Assembly (NCBI GenBank): GCA_027574665.1
Contig: CM050648.1
Span: forward strand, 38,410,700 to 38,474,699
DNA: 64,000 nt
Source of the DNA: Rhynochetos jubatus
Lineage: Eukaryota; Chordata; Aves; Eurypygiformes; Rhynochetidae
Reading direction: 5' to 3'
The translations under genes and the position numbers were made by a program. This document shows positions 10,601 to 21,113 of the stretch, in pieces (position 1 is the stretch's first letter; every line of letters starts with the position of its first letter). A model generated the notes under the pieces. That model did no database searches and was not told where the DNA came from. It saw only the letters and a list, made by a program, of their open reading frames with translations.

Positions 10601-13600
10601 GCTTGAATAGGAAATTCATCTTTCTAAGGTTTGTGACTAGTGGTCCTCTCTCCTGTTTGAGAGAACAGAGAGGGAAAAGGAAAAAGCTTAAAAAAAAAAA
10701 AAATTAGACTTCTCAGTTCAAACCTGAATGGGCTCATAAGTAATTAGCACCCAGACTTTTGTGCCCATTCTTTTGTACTAGCTTGAATAAATCTGCTGTT
10801 TTCACCTTTCCGCTTCTTTCCAGTGTAATTTTAGGAAGCCTTAATTTTACTATGCTAAATAAGTATATCTCCCGGTCCAAAGAACTGGTCTCACTCCTGT
10901 ACCATATAAATTTATCTTTGGGGTTTTTGAGGATTGTTTTGGAGTTTTTTTAATTGTCTACTAAATATTCTTTGAAATTCCACATTAGGTTTCATCTGAG
11001 ATTTTTGGGGGGCGATAAAAATATTTCTGTTGACAGCATGCAGATTAACAGTACTGTTGTTTCTGCACCTCATTACTAGAAGAAATGAATAGCTGTTGGT
11101 CCTTGGCCTCCTCCAGTTTCAGTTGTGGAAGCCCAGCACCCAGCAGAAGTTCTTCTCTCTGTCCTGAAGCACACAGCGTCTTAGCTTAGACTAACAGATC
11201 TTCCATTAATGGTGTTCCAAGTTTCTTCTTTTTGATTTCTGGTCTTTGTTGCCAGTGAGGCCCGACTTTGTGTTCTCATTAGCATCCTTATACTGAGTAT
11301 TTTCTTGGTGAAGGTATTAAACCTAACTAGTCTTGAAGCCAGTCCCTAAAGTACTTCACTAGTAACCTTCCCATGTGAATTATCAATTTTTCTGTGGAGA
11401 AACCACTGGCTTCTCCATTTGAACTGATTGTGACAAGTGGAGCTGCTCTGCTGAGTTCCATAAGAATTACTGGGTTTTATCGGTTTAAGTTTTTCACCTA
11501 AAATAGTGGTTCTCCTAGAAAAGAAGGATTCAATGTCTAGCTGACTCCTTTCAAAAATTGTTTCAAAACCTCAGCGTCTCTAAAGGTGTGTGGTACCCTA
11601 GGACCACTTTTCTACAGTATTGCTATTAGAAAGAAATGGGCATAGTCATACCCTGCAACTCCTGATTTGTATGAACAGTGTATTCATTTTAGCAAAAATT
11701 ACCACAGTGATCTTTTCTAAACAGTCTATCCTTGAGTTTTAATCTTTTATTCAGGGTTTGAAAATGAAGTTCAGTTGCAATTTATGGGCGTTGTATGCCA
11801 CAAGAAGGAGTTTTATGCAGCAGTTTAGCGTGCAGAATTTCCGTTTCTGAGTGGTTTTTAGTCAGAAACTTGTTAGTCCTGAAAGCTGTCTTTCCAGATT
11901 TCTGAGTATAAGTCAACAGATATGGACCCATTCGCACTGAGAGGAGAATGACCCTACTTTCTTGCAAATGAATTTTAAAAAAGGAGGCTGCTTTATGGTT
12001 ATTAGAGATCCCGTGGCAATCTTTATCCCGGCGTGCTCATCCAGTTCTGCTTTAGATGCTTACCAAATCACATATCCCAGTCATCTCAGAAGATACTTTC
12101 CCCATACTAATATTTGCTTTAGGTTTGATTTGATTTGATATTGAATTCTTTATTTTATATCTTCAGCTGTCTGTGGGTTTATTCCAAACTGGTGAAGAGC
12201 TTCTGAGTGGCTGCACTGCGATAGCCCTCCTGTATCTGAGTGGGGTCAGCCCTTAAAACAGAGCTGGTTCCCAGCAAAATGGAAGTTATTTGTTTTCCTC
12301 AAGGGTGGTTCTCAGGTAGCTTTCTCGTGTTTCGTTAGGGAGAATCGATGACCTTTCCATTCCTCTGTGAATTTTATACTTGGGGAAGTGGGTGATGTGG
12401 CATTTCTAAAGACTTAGGAACTTGTGTGTATAGATTTATCAAACAAATTTGATATTCAGTACTCACTGCAGACAAATACCACACGTTCAGTCCCTGATAT
12501 GCACGTATAATAGTAATCAGTATCAAATGAGGCATGTGTACTCAGCCTTCAACTTGAAGTAAAGGCTTTCTTCTCAAACACATTAACTCTGTCATTCCAG
12601 CAATGAGCAAATAGAAGTTTAATGACAGTAATGGGGCTAAATTAACAGAGTTTACATATGAAATAAATACGAAATATTATAAATATCAATTTAGTTCCAG
12701 AATCTTAAAGATTTTAGGTCAAAAACCTTCTGCTACCATCCCTTTGGTTTTAACTGATGGATATTTACCTCCACTTCTATTTTAAAGCCAGTTTCTCTCC
12801 TGCACTGAACACACAAGAAATATAATATACAATATTGATGGAAAATGCTGTGTAATAACATAGCACAGCGATGGTTCAGATACAGAATACAGTGATAACC
12901 AGTGGATGGCCATTATAACAAAATAAATATTTGTCATAATTAAAAAAAAAAGAGTTTTGTTTAGCCTTTTGCAAAAAGGCTTATCAGTAAAATTTTCTTT
13001 TTTCTTAATTTTGTGAGAAATTTTACTAAGGGTTAATCAGGCTGATTTATATTCCCACTATAGGAAAAAGGTTAAAAGAGTTTAACTTAAGACTCCCCAT
13101 GCCCAGCTGAACTGAGATACACTTTTTGATCAGACTGGATAATTTACCTTTAGGAGAATCACCGTGTTATGGCATATATTAAGGGAGAGTTAAAAAGGGT
13201 TGCCACAGGTGCAGTAACTTTTGCTAAAGTGCGTGTTGACATTGTTTAGATGTTGTCAGAAAACAAGTCAAAGTGCTTGCTTTATTAAAGGATAAAATCA
13301 ATGCTGCCATGTGAGGAAGTGGGAGTGCTCTTCTGCTGCAGATAGGCTATGTGTGATGTCCAGTTTTCAGCATGATCCCTACCTGGGACTTGGTGAGATG
13401 CAGACACAGACCCCTTATTGGAGCATGGTGGTATTTGTACCTTGGTGTGTTGACGCCTTTGAGCCTCCGGCACATCTAAATGGGCATTCAGAGCAGTTCC
13501 AGTATGAGCTGGTAATGTTGGTTTTGTTCTCTCTGGTCACCTCTCCTGAGATGCTGTTAACGGTTTTGTGGAAATCATTTATGATGCAGGGACATGCTGT

Positions 13601-13870
13601 AATGAAGACATAAAGGGCATCATTTATTCTCCTAAAAGAGATGTCTGTCCTGTTTGGCCTCCAGCTGTGGGTCCAGAAGGATGTAATTCTCCCTCCACAG
13701 CAGTGTCAGACCTGCCAGCTCTGTGTGAATGTGGAATAAATGTCGTGGAGCATCTCGCAGTACTAGATAGACCCCTGTCTTGAGGCAGCTGAACTGAGCC
13801 CTGCTTGTTTACTTCAGGCAAAATAAATGAGTTTGAGCTGCATTGACTGTACTGGTCGCTCTTGGGGGCA
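7641..13870. other. Unassigned non-coding DNA
   Basis: I see no supported gene or transposon in this 6 kb. Short poly-A runs lie near 10690-10703 and 12942-12951. Open frames peak at 118 codons (9156-9512) and do not resemble any family I know. Confidence 0.55.
9651..9669. repeat. Small CpG-containing inverted repeat
   Basis: CTGCGG and its complement CCGCAG flank a 7-base loop, giving a 6-bp perfect stem in otherwise AT-rich DNA. Too short for a terminator or RNA gene call. Recorded as structure only. Confidence 0.4.
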
Positions 13871-13879
13871 GGGGAAGAG

Positions 13880-14300
13880 CATAGACAGAGCATTACAAGT
13901 AGATACCTACATTCAGGTACCTAAATTTAATCTGAAAGTGAATCCCACGCATGTAGCCAAAAGCAGGGTACTCAACTGTCTTTTTTGGTCCATGGGATGC
14001 AAGCTGGGAACACTCTCTACTAACCAAAAGCCGTTGTGGTGCATACTCATCTTTAAATAAGTGTGAAATTCTGGTAAATTAAGTGTAAGGTACATTCACC
14101 CTTGCTAAGTTCGCACACCTAACTAGTGTTAAGTAAGTGAAGACTCTAGTCGTGCCTCTGCAGCCAAGGGAGGTAAGACAGATAGCTCTATTGAGAATTC
14201 AGATCTTGAGCACCTGAATTGACACTAGGCACTTGGAATGTTGTTTCCCATCAGCTGTATAGGATATGTGAGGTGATTAGGATCCTTACTGATTGCTTTA
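13880..14300. repeat. Possible ancient dispersed repeat
   Basis: Motifs such as ACATTCAGGTACCTAAATTT (near 13909), GCACACCTAACTAGTG (near 14112) and TTGAGAATTCAGATCTTGAG (near 14191) recall degenerate amniote repeats rich in 'AGGCACCTAAAT' and 'GAAAATCTGG' phrases. No clear ends or target-site duplications are visible. Low confidence; it could be unique sequence. Confidence 0.2.
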
Positions 14301-15719
14301 ATTTAAAGAAAATGAATCCCAACCTAAATAGTTTCATGTTACAGCTTCAGAGAGCCCCCAAAATGTAACGCAGGTATAATAAACAGAGCCTGCAAGGAGT
14401 GTGGAGTGATACCCCAGCGATGTTAGGGAGACAGGCAACAGCAAATAGGTTTGGTGGTTGGCTGACTCAGGTGTTGGGCTGAGTGCTGAATCTGAGTTAG
14501 GAACTATTTTCTTGCTCATCTTTAAAAGCACAGCCTGGTGATTTTGTGTCGGGGATGGAATTAGCAGTGGCTTATTCCAGCTGTCACCATGACCTCCAGT
14601 CTGTGTTTTCTCCATGGTAAATTCATAAAAGAACAATGGCAAACAATTGGGATTATTCCAGTGGGAAGGAAGGGGAAACCACTGATTAATTCCCAGGAAT
14701 ACTGAAGTGTCCGTAGAATAAACTAAGGTTTGTTAGGAGCAATTCTTGATAATTCTTTTTGTCCTACAACAATGGTTTCTGCTTGTGGGATGAATCTCTG
14801 TTCTTAAGTCATCTTCCCTCTGGAGAGCGGAAGGATGAGCTGTTCTGGGAAATAAAATGAGGTGGCCGAAAAGAGAAGAGGGTCAACATCAGGCTGTAGG
14901 CACTTCTACTGTATTTCCAACCCTGTCGCAGTGAGTTGCCCACTTAATTACTATGATGCTGAGTGTTTATCAAGATCAAAGCTGAAAGATAGGAGAGGGA
15001 TGTGGATTGTCCAAATATGAAGTACTGGCACCTGTGCTACCCAGCATCTCTCTGTGAGGGTTCATTACAGGGGCTGAGGCTTTGCTGATGTGACACAGAG
15101 ACTGCAACCTCTTATCTCAGCAGTTCTAGTTAATACCAGGGATGATCTTGAGGAAAAGTCAGTGTAAAAATACTAGGTTAACTTCTACCCATATTGCAAG
15201 GCAGAAACATCCTTGTTTAGGTTTCTGAACAAGATGGTCTGGGATGAATACCTGCAGGCTACGCGACTTCATGACTTCGGGCATTTCTTCCAGCCTTGTG
15301 TTCTCCCATTGTTGTCTGAGTTGCTGTAACCTTAATTAAGGTTGCCTTCTTACAGTATTTTTTTTTTTAAATATGTTCTTGGAAGTGTTGGACTGCTTGT
15401 GAGTTTAAAGCAAATTAACAATACTACTTTTTTTTCCCCTCTGTAAAAGCTGTTTTACAATATGTCTCTTGTAAACTCGAAGCTTTCTAAGTTTCTGTAT
15501 CAGAATGTGAATTGATTATGGGATTTGACAGATCGTATCCCATTAGGTCTTTGGCTTGTAGGAAGCAGCCCTTGACCTATTTTTTTAAGCTTTATTTCAT
15601 AAATGTTTTCAAAACTGTCTGAAGATCAAAAAAGCAGGGTCATTCATTTAAATTTACTTTAAAGACCAGCGGTTCATGGCTAATGAATGTATGGTTTATT
15701 AATCAAATGTATGTAGCTG
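14301..15719. other. Unassigned non-coding DNA
   Basis: Nothing recognisable as exon, RNA gene or transposon. Short T-runs occur near 15358-15369 and 15427-15435. Confidence 0.55.
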
Positions 15720-15925
15720 AAAGAAGCCAACTACAATTCACTTACAATTGCGATTTTACCCTATTTTAACGTTATTTTAATGAGCTACAGATTTGAATGT
15801 GGGCTTTGTTCATCTGTTGCTTCCACTCAATTGCAGTTTCACCCTAAGAAGACACAAGACAGATTGATCAGGCTTCCAGTCATTGTGAGACTTAAATGAA
15901 GTGAACAGGGCCTTATGTTTCAAAA
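15720..15925 (+). repeat. Diverged element, copy A (pairs with 18895-19100)
   Basis: This segment aligns by eye, in the same orientation and almost without gaps, with 18895-19100. Anchors in order are TTATTTTAATGAG (15772-15784), GTGGGCT (15799-15805), the exact 19-mer GAAGACACAAGACAGATTG (15848-15866), AATGAAGTG near 15896 and CCTTATG (15911-15917). The offset between copies stays at 3173-3175 bases. Between anchors the match is patchy. It may be an old duplicated regulatory element or two insertions of the same unknown ancient repeat. Confidence 0.7.
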
Positions 15926-15949
15926 CCAAATGAGAGGATTAAAGCAACC

Positions 15950-15964
15950 AAAAAAAAAAAAAAA
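15950..15964 (+). repeat. Poly-A run (15 A)
   Basis: A simple homopolymer directly downstream of element copy A. It could be a decayed retroposon tail, but no matching retroposon body is recognised upstream. Confidence 0.8.
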
Positions 15965-17149
15965 TCTCCTATGTTATCTGTCTGCTGTTCTTAAATTTGA
16001 TTAAGCTACTTGCCACTAAGCACTTTTGGTTTTACTGTAAATACAGCCTAGAAATAAATTTTCATGGCCGCAGGCACCAATCAGCAAGTGATACCATGAA
16101 TAATTAGCACTTAGAAACACTTGTTCATGTTAGAATATTTCTTTGATTGCCATTTCCAAAAACACACTCAGATAATAGGACAGTACGTTTCTTTAAGTTC
16201 TAATTGGGATAGAGCTCCATGCCAGCAGTTACAATAGAAGTATAAGCAAAGTTTTCCTAATTTTTACTTCTTTTTTTTGGGGGGTGTGCGTAGTGCAAGT
16301 TTGCATTTTGTGAGAACAGAAGAAAAAGAATAGTCTTACGTTAAAGTACGATATTTTGATGTATTCACATTGTGTTTGTTAGACTACAGCATTCGATTTT
16401 GGGCTATAAAAGCCATATTTGAACCTGAATTTGACCGTAGCTAATATTGTCTTCGTAAAATGTAAGCAGATTGCGAACACGTGTAAAACAATGAAATGGC
16501 TTGTGCAGACAGTGTAAGCAAGAATTCTGTATCCTACTTTATTATTCTGCTTTATTCTTAAAGGGTCTCCAGTTGGCTTGAGAATGTCTGATGGGCAATA
16601 GCGATCCCTGTGAGTTATACTGGACATAAACTCTAGGGACAGCAATGTAGAAGCATAGCTCCGTTTTATAGGCTTTTGCTTTGGTTTGTGTGTTTAACTT
16701 TTGACATAAGTGTGTTTGAACTGTGAAGTCCATTGAGAAACACTGTGAAAATACTCACCACACTAGTAATAATTCTGTATTTTTCACGTCTGTTTTAGAA
16801 CCGATGCCAGTTACGTATGTCTATATTTGATGTACACCTTTTTTGTTTGAGATTGCCTTTTGAATTTTGCATGAAAAAATCTTACATAGCAAAGCAATCT
16901 AACATATCTCTACATGATACCACATTGCTTGTGTACCCAAACTCCCACTCTCGGGTGACTTTCTGTGCAGAAAACCCCTGTCTGTAATATGAGGTAAGGT
17001 ATGTAATGTGGGGTTGTTATTTTAGGTGGAGATTTTAAATAAGAAATGCAGGAAATAAGTTTTGCTAACGCTGAGACATTTTACATGTTTTTTGAAAACT
17101 GATCTTTATATAATGTTTTGACTACGTTAAGTGCAAGCACTAGCCAATT
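15965..17149. other. Unassigned non-coding DNA
   Basis: AT-rich sequence without a supported gene or transposon. Nothing further seen. Confidence 0.55.
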
Positions 17150-17590
17150 AGTGCAGTATCTCCATGGAGCAGACTGGATTTACAGCTGGTGAAACTGAGG
17201 CAGAGAAGGAAAAAATGGACTTTCTGGTGTGCTTAGACATAGCTTAAATGTGTAGTAAATGAAGCGCAGGTTGCCATAACTGGGCCACTTTTAACCAAGC
17301 AGTGAAGGGTGGGGGAGCTGCGGCAGCAAGTGGTCAGCATAGAAACGTGGGGGCCAGCCTAGGTAAATCTTCACTGCTGTTGCCTGTAGTACCAAGAGGA
17401 AAAGTTAACTGGGGCTTGCCTCGCCAGACTGAACTGTACTGTCATTCAGTATCCTAAGGACAAACGCAATATAGAAATTGTAAGATTATGATCAGATTTG
17501 GGAGTCCCAGACTCCTGGATTTGCATGGCTTTCTCTTGAGCATTCAGACTCTCCTTGTCTTGTCTAAGTGTTAGACTAATGTCTATCAGC
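17150..17590 (+). mobile_element. Possible degraded MIR/CORE-SINE fragment
   Basis: The stretch near 17181 (TTACAGCTGGTGAAACTGAG, then GCAGAGAAGG) resembles the 'TTTTACAGATGAGGAAACTGAGGCACAGAGAGG' style of the MIR 3' half. It is followed by a loose match to the MIR segment that continues towards 'AGCTAGTAAGTGGCAGAGC'. A further patch near 17500 (GGGAGTCCCAGACTCC) recalls the end of such SINEs. The match is much weaker than at 37850-38060. Confidence 0.4.
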
Positions 17591-18894
17591 CGCAGGAATT
17601 AAATGTGTGAGAATGAACACATTGATAAGAAAAACTAATTTATAATCAACACTGAGTCTTTATGCAAAAATTTAGAATAATGCAGGTCTTAAATCTGTCT
17701 GATTCCCACACATTGTTTGTTTTTAGATAATGTGCTGCATGAAGTATATTTTCTGTGTTCGGAGAGATGATCGTTAATAGACCTTTGTGTTTTCTCAGCC
17801 TTTGTGTGGCCATATGTAAACTTGAGGAACCGAGTTCTGTTGTGTGCATCTGTGTCTAGCTGAAATCAAAGGTGATTTGATATTGTTCACCTCAAACCAG
17901 AATTTAGGCCAAAAAAAAAAAAAATCAATTGGTGGTGAATTTGAAGCAGAAGCATATATTTGTCTTCTGTATGGTAATTTTTATGCATGTTGTGTGCTAT
18001 TATTGAAGAAGAAAGCTTTAAGGAATGCTTGCATGTATTTTTAGAGTTGGGTTACTTATGTTTCATAAAGGTATATATGAAGACAAAAGCACACAGTGTG
18101 ATGAAATTTTGTAAAGCATTTGTGGGCTCATTTTCTTCAGTGCAGGGTGTTTGGCGGCACAGTCAGTGAATATTTCTGTACAGCTTCGCAGTGTTAAACA
18201 AATTTCTCTTGACATTCAGTATATGTAAGTAACTGAGAATATAGTTCATTTCATTTAGTGTTCAGTCATCTAAAATCAAAGCATTTGGGATATTATTACT
18301 TAGCTTTGATATAAATGAGTAATCTACCGTGTATTAAGCTTGCTCTGTTTAAACTGGAGTTTCCAGATAGCACAGGTTACCATCTGTATTTTTTCATATT
18401 ATTATTGCCCTCATAATAAGTTCAAGGTGAGGTTTTCAGGCAGTAAGCTGCAAGTCAGTTTTCATATAAACACTTTAGAAAAGCTATCTTGACATCAGCA
18501 GCTCATGCAGTCTTCCATCTGTAATGTAAATGACTACACCTGCGTTATTTTTATTTCTTCATTATTTTGTGGCCGCTCATTTAAAAATGTTTAAAGCATT
18601 AAAAACGTCTCTGCAAATACGTGTGAAAGGAGACAATTGTTCTTGTAGGAAAGGCCAGGAAAACACACAAAAGAGGCCACAGTGAGACGATAAACATAAA
18701 GGTCCAGGAGGTATTATGATGAGGTTCACAGATACTGTGTTCCAATCAAGCTCAATAAGCTCTGAATTCCTATTATGTTTCTCAAGCCTCCAAAAAGACA
18801 TGGGAAGAAACCAAAAGTTTAAGTCAAATAAAAAGCACTTAAGCCAAGAGCACATGAATGTATAGCTGGGTAATGGAGCTTTCATCTCCGAAAT
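17591..18894. other. Unassigned non-coding DNA
   Basis: AT-rich sequence with a 14-base A run at about 17911-17924. No gene, RNA or clear transposon. Similarity to the region upstream of copy A fades out here. Confidence 0.5.
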
Positions 18895-19100
18895 AAAAAC
18901 AGTTCAATTCAATTGGAACCGAAGTTTCTTCCCCCTTTGAAAAAGTTTATTTTAATGAGTTTCCATTTTATGCGTGGGCTGTTCTTTAATCGATGCTGCT
19001 CCATTGAAGTTTTACCCAATGAAGACACAAGACAGATTGTCCAAGCTTGCGGCTATTGTTGGGAGTTGATGAAGTGTATGGGCCCTTATGGTTGATAACA
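18895..19100 (+). repeat. Diverged element, copy B (pairs with 15720-15925)
   Basis: Collinear partner of copy A, with TTATTTTAATGAG at 18947-18959, GTGGGCT at 18974-18980, the exact 19-mer GAAGACACAAGACAGATTG at 19021-19039, GATGAAGTG near 19068 and CCTTATG at 19084-19090. The two copies are in direct orientation. The near-absence of indels over about 150 bases, despite many substitutions, argues for constraint or a common origin rather than chance. Confidence 0.7.
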
Positions 19101-20224
19101 GAAGTAGATGGTCAGAGCCAATAAATAAAACTTTAACTCTGATTGTTGGGTGCTTTATGCTGAAAAGCTTTCTATTACCATGAATCTTTGGTTTTGAAGG
19201 ACTTGTGAACCCAAAGGCAGCTTGTAGCTCTGTCACACAGACTAAGTCTGTCAGACAAGCAGCAATCTGTCCTATCCGATAAACCCAGTTTTGTCTTTTG
19301 AATTCTAGACTTCTCTTCAGGAATCAACATTTTTAATATCTTGACAGACCATTACCTTCATAATACATGTATATGCTGCCCTGTTGATTTATCATAAAAC
19401 TTTGATGTTTGCAGAAGTTAAATCGTGCTGTCCTTGATCTTGTTTTCACAAAGCAAATATTAGAACAATTTTAACAACTGCAAGCCTGTGCTAATGTTTG
19501 AGGAAATCAGTAAAATATTTTTTGTGACATTGCTGAGAGTCACAAGTGCAACAGAACCATAAAAAGATTCATACCCAGTATAGTAAAAAATCAGAATATT
19601 AATCCAGGATTTTGAGTTTTTTCAATGAGAAGTCAGGTTTATTTTGCAGATAGAGCAGTCCTAGAGCCAGACTGATTTGTTTGTCGCTTGGTCCGAGGAG
19701 ATGTCAGTGAACAGAAGAGCAAATACAAATTCAATTATAATATTCTGCATATTTACTGAAGAAATGTCATTCATTTCAATTTTAAGGAGAAAATCTGTTA
19801 AATATTTGTGCTATAACCAGTTTTCTATGAGCAGCAGTACTTAGAGCGTGGCAGCTAGTGGCTGGCTCACTTTGGAAGTGTCACACAGATACAGTAGAAG
19901 ATACTTGGCCTTAGGGATGCATCGTGCATCCCGAGTGAGAGGGGAAGAGAGAGGGGCTGAAGAATGCAGGGAGTGTAGGTGTGGGTACCCTCAGGGTGGA
20001 TGGCAGGAGGGAGAGAGTAAATTTGCAGGGAAACACAAGGGAGGTTTCTCTGGAAATGAATGTTTTCTATTTGCATGAAGGTCACTTAAGATCCGACCCG
20101 TCTAATCTTCTCAGGTTCTTACCTCAACATCTCAGTATCAGAACATCTTTCAGTGCCACATGAAGTGGCATGGCTAATGTTTGTCATTGTGGCTAATGTG
20201 GTTTGTTCTCTGTTATTCCTCACA
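19101..20224. other. Unassigned non-coding DNA
   Basis: No supported gene or transposon. A short G/A-rich patch lies around 19935-20045. Confidence 0.5.
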
Positions 20225-20421
20225 TCTGAACGCAAAAAAACCCCATTTTTTACTGTGAGAATGGTCAAACACTGGAACAGGTTGCTCAGACAGGTTATGG
20301 AGTCTCCCATCTGTCGATACGTGGTCCTAGACAGCCTGCTGTAAATGACCCTGCCTGAGCAGGTGGGTTGGACTATACAATCTCAAAAGGTCCCTTCCAA
20401 CCTAAAGAACTCAATGATTCT
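20225..20421 (+). mobile_element. CR1 LINE 3' end, 5'-truncated
   Basis: A sense CR1 tail. TTTTTACTGTGAGAATGGTC is followed by AAACACTGGAACAGGTTGCT, then a line corresponding to 'GACCCTGC(C/T)TGAGCAGG-GGTTGGACTA', then AGGTCCCTTCCAACCT and a degenerate octamer end (AATGATTCTCTTCC). About 200 bases remain. It is moderately diverged and of a different CR1 subfamily from the neighbour at 20702. No coding sequence is left. Confidence 0.93.
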
Positions 20422-20701
20422 CTTCCCCAGAGCGCGTTTTTGTGTACTGTGCAGTATTTCATTCTAGTAGGCATGTTGCTTGGGTTCTTCTAATACTCCA
20501 GGCTGTTGGCAAGTGTTTCAGGAAAGAAAAGAGAGAAAGGTGCAGCTTGCATATGGATTAGGAGGTCCCTCTCAGACTGGTTGCCAAAAAACTCCACTCC
20601 TGTAATGAGGAGCTTTTAATCTGCAGTGGTAATCGAAGCAACATCAGCTCATATGCAGTACATGTGGAGGGTGGGCAAATCTTTTTGATGGATGCTTATT
20701 A
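20422..20701. other. Spacer between two CR1 tails
   Basis: About 280 bases of unassigned sequence separate two same-orientation CR1 fragments. I see no gene or other repeat. Confidence 0.5.
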
Positions 20702-21019
20702 GGCCTACAAGGAAGCTGGGGGACAGCTTTTTACAAGGGCCTGTAGTGACAGGACAAGGGGTAATGGGTTTAAACTGAAAGCGGGGAGATTTAGATTGGG
20801 TATCAGGAAGCAGCTCTTCCCAGAGAGAGTGGTGAGGCACTGGGGCAGGTTGCCCAGAGAAGCTGTGGATGCCCCATCCCTGGCAGTGTTCAAGGCCAGG
20901 CTGGATGAGGCTTGGAGCAACCTGGCCTAGTGTCCCTGCCCATGGCAGGGGAGTTGGAACTAGATGGTCTTTAAGGTGCCTTCCAACCCAAACCATTCTG
21001 TGATTCTATGATTCTATGA
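20702..21019 (+). mobile_element. CR1 LINE 3' end with octamer tail
   Basis: A sense CR1 fragment starting GGCCTACAAGGAAGCTGGGG. It continues through AGTGACAGGACAAGGGGTAA, GGAAGCAGCTCTTCCC, GATGCCCCATCCCTGGCAGT and the hairpin-forming CCTGCCCATGGCAGG to TTCCAACCCAAACCATTCTG, and ends in GATTCTATGATTCTATGA. This is the canonical avian CR1 3' UTR and is relatively little decayed. The open frames in it (minus strand, 20649-20996) are transposon shadows. Confidence 0.97.
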
Positions 21020-21087
21020 AAAAAACCTCTATTTAACCTCACTATTGGGTACCTTGCTTTATTAACTGGCGCCACACTGAACACTGT

Positions 21088-21113
21088 TGATCATTCTTCA
21101 TGATCATTCTTCA
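21088..21113. repeat. Perfect 13-bp tandem duplication
   Basis: TGATCATTCTTCA occurs twice back to back, followed by a partial TTCAT. A small local duplication. Confidence 0.85.

Noticed and set aside
20649-20996. 115-codon minus-strand frame
   Set aside because: It lies within the CR1 tail at 20702-21019. The matching plus-strand frames at 28293-28717 recur because the same element sits there in reverse.
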